A program made the position numbers and the translations under genes. This document shows positions 58,371-64,000 of a stretch of 64,000 bases of DNA, in pieces (position 1 is the stretch's first letter; each line of letters opens with the position of its first letter). Origin of the DNA: Pseudomonadota bacterium (lineage in GTDB: Bacteria; Pseudomonadota; Alphaproteobacteria; Sphingomonadales; Sphingomonadaceae). Where the stretch lies: positions 90,667 through 154,666 of the forward strand of contig JAEXAW010000060.1 in NCBI GenBank assembly GCA_023458055.1, written 5' to 3'. The notes beneath the pieces are model-generated. The model worked only from the letters and a program-made list of their open reading frames with translations, searched no databases and was not told the origin of the DNA.

Positions 58371-58502
58371 AATCCTCTCCTGCAAGGGGAGGGGGACCAT
58401 GCGAAGCATGGTGGAGGGGGCTATCAAAACGTGCAGCGCCAGACGGAGAACCCCCTCCGTCAGTGCTACGCACTGCCACCTCCCCGTCCCGGGGAGGAAT
58501 TT
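58371..58502. repeat. CCTCCCC-type palindromic repeat, copy R3
   Basis: About 132 bases between two acyl-CoA dehydrogenase genes, beginning AATCCTCTCCTGCAAGGGGA and ending CCGTCCCGGGGAGGAATTT. It contains GGACCATGCGAAGCATGGTGG, a small palindrome also present in R1. Same family as R1, R2 and R4. Confidence 0.8.
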
Positions 58503-58513
58503 ATGTGCCACCT

Positions 58514-59572
58514 TCATGCTGCTTTCCCCAAAATCATGCGGGCAATCGCCTCGCGATGCTGTGCACCGGTGCCGGACAGGGTCTGGATCGCCCGTGCGCG
58601 CTTGAAATAAAGATGCGCGTCATGCTCCCAAGTGAAACCAATGCCGCCGTGCAGCTGGATCATGTCGCCCGCACATTTGAAATAGACGTCTGCCGCCAGC
58701 GACTTCGCCGCATGGAGCGCGAAATTTGCGTCCTCGCTTCGTTCATCGACCGCACACGCCGCCCAATAGACGGCGCTGCGCGCTTCCTCGATGGCGATCA
58801 TCATGTCGGCGAGGCGATGCTTATAGGCCTGAAATGACCCGATCGGGCGCCCGAACTGGATGCGCTCTTTGGCATAAGCGACGGTGCGATCAAGGCACGC
58901 CTGCGCGCCGCCCAAGGCTTCCGCCGCGAGGCAAATCCAGCCACCTTCATGGCCCGCATCAATCGCCGCTTTCGCATCAGCCAGCGGATCGCCTTCGACA
59001 TTATCAAGGCTAAGGCGTGCGAAAGGCCGCGTCTGGTCCATGGTCGTGAGCGGGGTCACGGTCACGCCCTTTGCGTCAACCGGAACCAGCCACGCGCCCG
59101 ATTGGCCCGCAATCAGGAACAGCGACGCCGCCGCCCCATGCGTCAACATATCGACCGTTCCGGAAAGGCGATTGCCGTCCGCCGTCACGTCGGTGGCGCC
59201 GCCCGCTGTCGCTATGACATCGCCGGATACGATACGCGGCAGCCATTCGGCCTTTTGCGCGTCGGTGCCCCCCGCTTCGATCCCGCGTCCCGTCACCGCC
59301 ACGCTGAGGAGCGGGAGCGCTGCAACATGATAGCCCGCCGCTTCGGCAAGAATTGCCAACTCAACCATGCCAAGCCCTGCGCCGCCATGCGCTTCAGGCA
59401 GGGCAATTCCGGTAAGACCAAGCTCTTGCCCCAAAGCCTGCCATAAGGCCGGATCGATGCCATCGCTATGCGCCATCGCCGCGCGGGTGCGCTCGCTGGT
59501 CGCATGTTCGGCAAAGAAAGACCGCGCCGTGTCGGCGATCATGTCCTGTTCGTCTGTGAAGCGAAACTCCAT
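58514..59572 (-). CDS. Acyl-CoA dehydrogenase, short (beta-type) subunit
   Basis: 352 residues from the ATG at 59572, overlapping the SDR stop by one base (TGATG); the longer reading lies in that gene. The N-terminal helices (MEFRFTDEQDMIADTARSFF), a beta-domain with few FAD-contact residues, and the C-terminal IQLHGGIGFTWEHDAHLYFKRA are visible. This resembles the small subunits of the heterotetrameric (alpha2beta2) acyl-CoA dehydrogenases that are characteristic of steroid degradation. Its partner may be the FadE30-like protein or the one at 62804. The role of pair partner is inference. Confidence 0.88.
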   Translation of the reverse strand: MEFRFTDEQDMIADTARSFFAEHATSERTRAAMAHSDGIDPALWQALGQELGLTGIALPEAHGGAGLGMVELAILAEAAGYHVAALPLLSVAVTGRGIEAGGTDAQKAEWLPRIVSGDVIATAGGATDVTADGNRLSGTVDMLTHGAAASLFLIAGQSGAWLVPVDAKGVTVTPLTTMDQTRPFARLSLDNVEGDPLADAKAAIDAGHEGGWICLAAEALGGAQACLDRTVAYAKERIQFGRPIGSFQAYKHRLADMMIAIEEARSAVYWAACAVDERSEDANFALHAAKSLAADVYFKCAGDMIQLHGGIGFTWEHDAHLYFKRARAIQTLSGTGAQHREAIARMILGKAA

Positions 59573-60477
59573 CAGCTGGTGCCCCATACTTTGCGCGGGC
59601 TCACCCGTTCGCTGAGCAGCGTATCGACCGCCTCGCCGACATCGGACGGCTCCCACCGCTCTTTCTTGTCGACGAACGGCCCTTCGCGCCAGCCATCTTC
59701 GAGCATGATCTTGCCGCCTTCGAGTTCGAACACGCATCCGGTCACATGCGCCGACTGCTCCGAGCCAAGCCACACCACGGTGGGCGCGATATTGGCCGGG
59801 TCCATCACGTCAAAGGCTTGGCCCTCGGTTGCCATTTTTTCGGAAAAAGCCTGTTCGGTCATGCGCGTGCGCGCCGCCGGGGCAAGCGCGTTGGCGGTGA
59901 TGCCATAGCGCGCGAGTTCCGCCGCCTGCACCAAGGTCAGAGACGCGATGCCGCCTTTCGCCGTCGAATAGGCCGCCTGCGCAATCGAGCCCTGCAGGCC
60001 CGCCCCGCTGGTCGTGTTGATGATCCGCGCATCGGGATTGGTGCCAGCCTTCTGCTTGTCGCGCCAATAATCGACCGCATGGCGCGAGACACAAAAATGG
60101 CCGCGCAAATGGACATGCATGGTCGCGTCCCACTCGTCCGGCGTTGCTGACACAAACATGCGGTCGCGCACGATTCCTGCATTGTTGACGACGACATGAA
60201 GGTCGCCAAATGCTTCGACCGCCGCATCGACAATGCGCTTGGCGACATCCCAGTCGGTGATGTCTTCATAATTGGCGATGGCCTTGCCGCCCGCCGCCTT
60301 GATTTCCTCGACCACCGCATCGGCAGCCGAGGTATCGCGTCCTTCGCCGCCGAGCGAGGTTCCGATGTCGTTCACCACCACATTCGCGCCCTCGGCGGCA
60401 AAGGCGAGCGCATAAGCCCGGCCCAGCCCCCGCGCCGCACCGGTGATAATGACGGTTCTGTTATCGCAAAGTCCCAT
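59572..60477 (-). CDS. SDR, 17-beta-hydroxysteroid-dehydrogenase-4 (Hsd4A/MFE-2)-like
   Basis: A 301-residue SDR, longer than the classical ones, resembling the dehydrogenase part of peroxisomal MFE-2 and mycobacterial Hsd4A. GAARGLGRA binds NAD, followed by VVVNDIG and NNAGIVRDRMF, with YxxxK in YSTAKGGI. The extra C-terminal segment (LEDGWREGPFVDKKERW) is typical of this subgroup. It should oxidise a 3-hydroxyacyl-CoA to the 3-keto form, ready for the FadA6-like thiolase whose stop overlaps its start by one base. That gene order fits a beta-oxidation cycle. Confidence 0.88.
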   Translation of the reverse strand: MGLCDNRTVIITGAARGLGRAYALAFAAEGANVVVNDIGTSLGGEGRDTSAADAVVEEIKAAGGKAIANYEDITDWDVAKRIVDAAVEAFGDLHVVVNNAGIVRDRMFVSATPDEWDATMHVHLRGHFCVSRHAVDYWRDKQKAGTNPDARIINTTSGAGLQGSIAQAAYSTAKGGIASLTLVQAAELARYGITANALAPAARTRMTEQAFSEKMATEGQAFDVMDPANIAPTVVWLGSEQSAHVTGCVFELEGGKIMLEDGWREGPFVDKKERWEPSDVGEAVDTLLSERVSPRKVWGTS

Positions 60478-61628
60478 TATAGCCTCTCAATAATCGTCAC
60501 ATTGGCCTGGCCGCCGCCTTCGCACATGGTTTGGAGGCCATAGCGACCGCCTGTGCGTTCCAGCGCATTGAGCAAGGTCGTCATCAGCCGCGCGCCCGTT
60601 CCGCCGAGCGGGTGGCCGAGCGCAATCGCGCCGCCTTGGACGTTGACCTTTTCGTGCGGGATACCGAGTTCCTGCATCCAGGCCATCGGCACCGAGGCAA
60701 AGGCTTCGTTACATTCGAACAGGTCGATGTCCTCGACCTTCATGCCCGCTTTTTCGAGCGCATAGCGGGTGGCGGCGATGGGTGCGGTGAGCATCCACAC
60801 CGGATCATCGGCCCGCACCGACAGGTGATGGACCCGCGCGCGGGGCTTGAGGCCATGATCTTTCACCGCGCGTTCGGAGGCCACCAGCAAGGCCGCCGCA
60901 CCATCGCAATTCTGGCTCGCAACGCCGGCGGTAATTCGCCCGCCTTCCTGCACCGGATTGAGGCCGGCCAGCCCTTCAAGCGTGGTGGTCGGACGGATAG
61001 TTTCATCGCGGTCAAGTCCAGCCAGCGGCGCGATTTCATTCGCAAACCATCCGGCAGCCGTCGCCGCCTCAGCGCGCTGGTGCGATGCGAGCGCAAATTC
61101 TTCCATCGCCGCACGGCTGATATTCCATTTGTCGGCAATCATTTCCGCCGAGTTGATCTGGTTAAGCTGGCCCGTGCCATAGCGCGCGACCCAGCCTTCG
61201 GCTCCGGTGAACGGATCGTCAAAGCCATAAGGCTGGCCCGCATACATCGCCGCCGAAATCGGAATCGCATTCATCGCTTGGCTGCCGCCCGCGACGACCA
61301 TATCCTGCGTTCCCGACATCACGCCTTGCGCGGCGAAATGCACCGCTTGTTGCGAGCTGCCGCACTGGCGATCAATTGTGGTTCCGGGCACATGCTGGGG
61401 GAGGCCCGCGACCAACCATACGGTGCGGCCAATGTCGCCCGCCTGCGGCCCGATTGTGTCGCAGCAACCCCAGACCACATCGTCAACAGCATTGGGATCA
61501 ATGCCGGTGCTTTCGACCAGCGCCTTGATCGGATGCGCGCCAAGGTCGGCGGGATGGACGCCCGCAAGACTCCCTTTTTTGCGCCCGATGGGGGTGCGAA
61601 CCGCGTCGATAATATAGGCTTCTGCCAC
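60477..61628 (-). CDS. Thiolase, FadA6-like
   Basis: A 383-residue thiolase with nucleophile C89 (DRQCGSSQQA), FECNEAFAS, GGAIALGHPLGGTGARL and a C-terminal TMCEGGGQANVTIIERL. The ERAVKDHGLKPRARVHHL and ADDPVWMLTAPIAATRYAL segments recall FadA6 of mycobacterial HIP catabolism, which releases acetyl-CoA from ring-derived acyl-CoA. It precedes the Hsd4A-like SDR with one-base overlap and follows the acyl-CoA dehydrogenase that carries a repeat insertion (11 bases). Confidence 0.88.
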   Translation of the reverse strand: MAEAYIIDAVRTPIGRKKGSLAGVHPADLGAHPIKALVESTGIDPNAVDDVVWGCCDTIGPQAGDIGRTVWLVAGLPQHVPGTTIDRQCGSSQQAVHFAAQGVMSGTQDMVVAGGSQAMNAIPISAAMYAGQPYGFDDPFTGAEGWVARYGTGQLNQINSAEMIADKWNISRAAMEEFALASHQRAEAATAAGWFANEIAPLAGLDRDETIRPTTTLEGLAGLNPVQEGGRITAGVASQNCDGAAALLVASERAVKDHGLKPRARVHHLSVRADDPVWMLTAPIAATRYALEKAGMKVEDIDLFECNEAFASVPMAWMQELGIPHEKVNVQGGAIALGHPLGGTGARLMTTLLNALERTGGRYGLQTMCEGGGQANVTIIERL

Positions 61629-61639
61629 TTGATTATTCC

Positions 61640-62647
61640 TTATGCGAAAGTCTGTTCAGGCCCGATGGGGTGCGCGCCGCCGATAATGGCCTCCTCAATC
61701 CGGCGTAGATGATAGGCGCGGTCGCCCCACGCGCCGCCCAGCGCCCAGCTGCGCTTCATCCAGAAATGGAGGTCGACCTCATAGGTATAGCCCATCGCGC
61801 CGTGGACCTGGATCGCGGTTTCGGCGGTTGACCAAGCCGCATCGGTGGCAGCAACCTTGGCATGGCTGACATGGAGGCTGGCGCTATCGAGGCCATCCTG
61901 CATGGCTTGTGCCGCGCGCCAGACGACTGGCTTGGCAAATTCAATCGCAACCGCGCAGGAGGCGAGTTGGTGCTTAATCGCCTGAAATCCGCCAATTTCC
62001 TGTCCAAATTGCTTGCGGATTTTGGCATAGTCCGTCGCTTGCGCAAGCATCGCATCTGCCAGGCCGACCAGTTGGGCGGCGGACATGAGAGCGCCGAGGT
62101 TGAGGAGGAATTCCTCCCCTTCGTCATTCCCGCGAAAGCCGGAATCCATCTCCGGCGCTGCGTTTTGAGCTCCCGGTTCGGTGATGGGTCCTCCGGTCAA
62201 GCCGGAGGATGACAAAAAGAGGTTTCGCATGGGATCCACGCTTTGCAGCTTATCCCCCTCGCCGTCCGCGACCCACGGATTGATCGCATGGGGCAAGGCC
62301 AGCGTCTTGTCGCCCGCAGCAATCGCCGCGAGGGCTTCTGTATCACCTTTAGCCACCAGCCAAGGGACCGCAACAAAGGCTGTCTCAACCAACGGTTCGG
62401 CGAGGGCCACGCGGCCACATTCCGCCGCAATCAAGGCGGCATCCACGAGGCCCAAGCTCAAGCCGCCCTGCTCTTCGGGCACCAGCAGGCCCGGCAAGCC
62501 CATTTCGACAAGGCTCTGCCAGATGGCGGGGTCGCGATTGCCCTGTTCATCAAGGCGGCGCAGCACCTCCGGCCCATGCGTGCCGGTCAAAAAGTCGCGC
62601 ACCCCTTCGGTGAGCGTTATCTGGTCATCAGAGAAACGGAAATCCAT
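61640..62647 (-). CDS. Acyl-CoA dehydrogenase-like subunit interrupted in frame by a palindromic repeat
   Basis: 335 residues in an open frame. The N-terminal helical domain (MDFRFSDDQITLTEGVRDFL) and C-terminal domain (FGQEIGGFQAIKHQLAS; VHGAMGYTYEVDLHFWMKRS) are normal. The middle beta-domain is abnormal: about residues 145-178 (GLTGGPITEP to MDSGFRGNDEG) are encoded by an intergenic-type repeat (62121-62213), and the beta-domain is shorter than in the related gene at 58514. The protein may fold as a non-catalytic partner of the dehydrogenase at 62804, or may be defective. It lies 11 bases before the FadA6-like gene. Confidence 0.8.
   Translation of the reverse strand: MDFRFSDDQITLTEGVRDFLTGTHGPEVLRRLDEQGNRDPAIWQSLVEMGLPGLLVPEEQGGLSLGLVDAALIAAECGRVALAEPLVETAFVAVPWLVAKGDTEALAAIAAGDKTLALPHAINPWVADGEGDKLQSVDPMRNLFLSSSGLTGGPITEPGAQNAAPEMDSGFRGNDEGEEFLLNLGALMSAAQLVGLADAMLAQATDYAKIRKQFGQEIGGFQAIKHQLASCAVAIEFAKPVVWRAAQAMQDGLDSASLHVSHAKVAATDAAWSTAETAIQVHGAMGYTYEVDLHFWMKRSWALGGAWGDRAYHLRRIEEAIIGGAHPIGPEQTFA
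62121..62213. repeat. GTCATTCCCGCGAAAG-type palindromic repeat inside a coding gene (T)
   Basis: TCGTCATTCCCGCGAAAG at 62121 and the following GGAATCCATC belong to a dispersed repeat common in sphingomonad intergenic regions. The other end is a hairpin CCTCCGG-TCAAG-CCGGAGG (62190-62208) followed by ATGAC. It keeps the reading frame of the acyl-CoA dehydrogenase open without stop codons. Confidence 0.8.
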
Positions 62648-62650
62648 GTT

Positions 62651-62793
62651 AATTCCTCACCGGCACGGGGAGGTGGATTGCCCGCAAGGGCAAGACGGAG
62701 GGGGCCCACTTCTCCGCTAACGCTGCGTATGTTTGAGAGCTGGGCCCCCTCCACCACTTCGTGGTCCCCCTCCCCTTGCAGGGGAGGATTTTG
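62651..62793. repeat. CCTCCCC-type palindromic repeat, copy R4
   Basis: About 143 bases between two acyl-CoA dehydrogenase genes, beginning TAATTCCTCACCGGCACGGG and ending CCCTTGCAGGGGAGGATTTT. The internal GACGGAGGGGGCCCA pairs with TGGGCCCCCTCCACC. Same family as R1-R3. Confidence 0.8.
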
Positions 62794-62803
62794 TAAACCC
62801 CCA

Positions 62804-63967
62804 TCAGCCCGCTCCCACTCTTGGCAGCCCGAGCAGCCGTTCTGCGATAATGTTGCGCTGGACCTCGTTGGACCCCGCATAAATTGGCCCCGACAGCGAG
62901 AAGATATAGCCTTCGAGCCATTGGTTGATGCGCCCGTCATCAAAGCGTTTCAGTTCTGCCGCCGCGCCCAATAATTGCATCGCGGTGCGGTGCATCGCGC
63001 GGTCGAGTTCGGACCAGAAAATCTTGTTGAGGCTGGCTTCCGCGCCAATCTTGCCGCCCGCCATGATCTTGGAGGCGACCGCATAGGTATTGTAGGCATA
63101 AGCCTGCGCGCCCATCCACGCCTGCATGACGGCCTCGCGCGCGGCAGGCGAGGCTTGCGCTTCATGCTTGCGGTAAAGTTCGACCAGCCGCTTGGCCGTC
63201 GCCTGAAAGCGGCCCGGCGAGCGCAGCATCAGCCCGCGTTCAAAGCCTGCCGTCGCCATCGCGACATTCCAGCCTTCGCCTTCGTCTGCCAGCCGATTTT
63301 CCACCGGCACGCGCACCTCGTCAAAGAAAAGCTCGGCAAAGCCCGTATCGCCATGCAATTGCCGGATCGGGCGGCGGGTGATGCCGGGGGCATTCAAATC
63401 AAACAGGATGAAAGTCAGCCCCTTATGGCGTTTGCTGTCAGGGTCCGTGCGGAAAATACCGAAGCCCCAATCAGCGAACGCCGCGCGGCTCGACCAGGTT
63501 TTTTGGCCCGACAGCACATAATGATCGCCGTCCCGCACCGCTTTGGAGGTAATCGCCGCCATGTCGCTCCCCGCGCCGGGTTCGGACCAGGCCTGCGCCC
63601 AGATCACCTCGCCTTTGGCCATCGGCGTCAGAAAGCGCGCTTTCTGTTCCTCGGTGCCATATTCCATGATGGTCGGGCCGAGCAGGAAGATGCCATTTTG
63701 GTTGGCGCGATTAGGCCCGCCTGCGCGAAAATATTCTTCCTCGAAAATCAGCCATTGGATGAGGTCGAGCCCGCGCCCGCCATAGACCTCCGGCCACGTC
63801 ACCATTCCCCAGTTACCGCTGGCGAGCGTGCGCTCCCATGCGACATGCTGGTCATAGCCTTCGCGGCACTCCAAGGTGACGAGCGGTTCCTTGGGGACAT
63901 TAGCTTCCATCCACGCACGGACTTCGGCGCGGAAGGCCTGTTGTTCGGGGGTGTAAGTGAGGTCCAT
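62804..63967 (-). CDS. Acyl-CoA dehydrogenase, FAD-binding (alpha-type) subunit
   Basis: A 387-residue acyl-CoA dehydrogenase with intact FAD/substrate segments: WAQAWSEPGAGSDMAAI, SGQKTWSSRAAFADWGFG and a C-terminal GPIYAGSNEVQRNIIAERLLGL. It is more like FadE31/FadE27-type proteins of steroid degradation than short-chain fatty-acid enzymes. It likely pairs with the shorter subunit encoded immediately downstream (across repeat R4). It is the first complete gene of the minus-strand catabolic set; the upstream promoter lies beyond the window. Confidence 0.9.
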   Translation of the reverse strand: MDLTYTPEQQAFRAEVRAWMEANVPKEPLVTLECREGYDQHVAWERTLASGNWGMVTWPEVYGGRGLDLIQWLIFEEEYFRAGGPNRANQNGIFLLGPTIMEYGTEEQKARFLTPMAKGEVIWAQAWSEPGAGSDMAAITSKAVRDGDHYVLSGQKTWSSRAAFADWGFGIFRTDPDSKRHKGLTFILFDLNAPGITRRPIRQLHGDTGFAELFFDEVRVPVENRLADEGEGWNVAMATAGFERGLMLRSPGRFQATAKRLVELYRKHEAQASPAAREAVMQAWMGAQAYAYNTYAVASKIMAGGKIGAEASLNKIFWSELDRAMHRTAMQLLGAAAELKRFDDGRINQWLEGYIFSLSGPIYAGSNEVQRNIIAERLLGLPRVGAG

Positions 63968-63973
63968 CAGTAG

Positions 63974-64000
63974 CCCCCCTCCCCTTTAGGGGAGGGGCCG
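63974..64000. repeat. CCTCCCC-type palindromic repeat, copy R5 (partial)
   Basis: CCCCTCCCC (63976-63984) and GGGGAGGGG (63989-63997) form a 9-base-pair stem with loop TTTA, identical in type to the ends of R1-R4. The element continues beyond the window edge, upstream of the acyl-CoA dehydrogenase gene. Confidence 0.7.

Noticed and set aside
58366..58479. N-terminal extension of the FadE30-like protein
   Set aside because: The codons come from repeat R3; the family N-terminus and start fit the ATG at 58365.
1..64000. CRISPR array, transposon or prophage
   Set aside because: No regularly spaced direct repeats, transposase, integrase or phage structural gene was seen. Repeats found are short palindromic elements.
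1..64000. tRNA, rRNA or riboswitch
   Set aside because: No cloverleaf or rRNA segment recognised in any gap; no SAM or cobalamin element seen before cysD or elsewhere.

Overview
The window looks like chromosomal DNA of a sphingomonad (order Sphingomonadales, for example a Sphingopyxis, Novosphingobium or Sphingobium relative). This rests on the style of the catabolic genes (many SDRs, Rieske oxygenases, a TonB-dependent receptor, SnoaL-like proteins), a fused cysNC and several families of short palindromic intergenic repeats. I found no rRNA, tRNA, CRISPR array, transposase or phage gene. About 60 protein genes fill almost the whole window; only one stretch longer than 300 bases (40777-41315) lacks a gene.

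Layout. 1-5.1 kb: a KshA-like Rieske oxygenase running off the left edge, two overlapping Lrp/AsnC regulators, a SnoaL-like protein, an HSL-type hydrolase and two SDRs. 5.1-10.7 kb: an MFS transporter, an SDR, a Coq4-like protein beside a D-aminoacylase-type amidohydrolase, and a helix-turn-helix regulator. 10.8-20.9 kb: an SDR, then an eight-gene minus-strand run (SDR, EthD-like, acyl-CoA ligase, degenerate amidohydrolase, Rieske oxygenase, Tat-exported amidase, second Coq4-like protein, second D-aminoacylase-type amidohydrolase). 20.9-28.2 kb: a divergent seven-gene plus-strand run (flavin oxidoreductase, three SDRs, epimerase-like protein, KstD-like flavoprotein, epoxide-hydrolase-like protein). 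28.2-39.4 kb: P450, flavoprotein, SnoaL-like and membrane-anchored protein diverging from a TonB-dependent receptor, an AhpD-like protein and a Baeyer-Villiger monooxygenase, then a SnoaL/SDR divergent pair. 39.4-41.3 kb: a soluble globin-coupled chemoreceptor and its long upstream region. 41.3-48.5 kb: a seven-gene minus-strand run (flavoprotein, SnoaL, sulfotransferase, SDR, DUF1214, SRPBCC, SnoaL) diverging from an OYE-family reductase. 48.6-52.5 kb: sulfate activation genes cysD, cysNC and cysQ. 52.5-64 kb: an all-minus-strand set resembling the steroid C/D-ring (HIP) pathway: FadD3-like ligase, thiolase, ketosteroid-isomerase-like protein, MaoC hydratase, IpdF-like SDR, FadE30-like and three other acyl-CoA dehydrogenases, Hsd4A-like SDR and FadA6-like thiolase.

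How it may work. The right third matches the logic of steroid nucleus degradation. The left two thirds carry enzymes expected for uptake and oxidation of a polycyclic terpenoid, most likely a steroid: TonB receptor, P450, BVMO, two KshA-like oxygenases, three KstD-like flavoproteins, many SDRs and six NTF2-fold proteins that could be dehydratases or isomerases. Substrate assignment is inference.

The clearest new signals are (1) a long palindrome, TGCGTA-N18-TACGCA, found at six promoters of the left two thirds with identical spacing and apparently defining one regulon; (2) two Coq4-like proteins with an intact HDxxH-x11-E metal motif, each beside a D-aminoacylase-type gene; (3) a dispersed palindromic repeat inserted in frame in an acyl-CoA dehydrogenase gene; and (4) a 21-codon leader ORF coupled to the first gene of the 41-47 kb operon.
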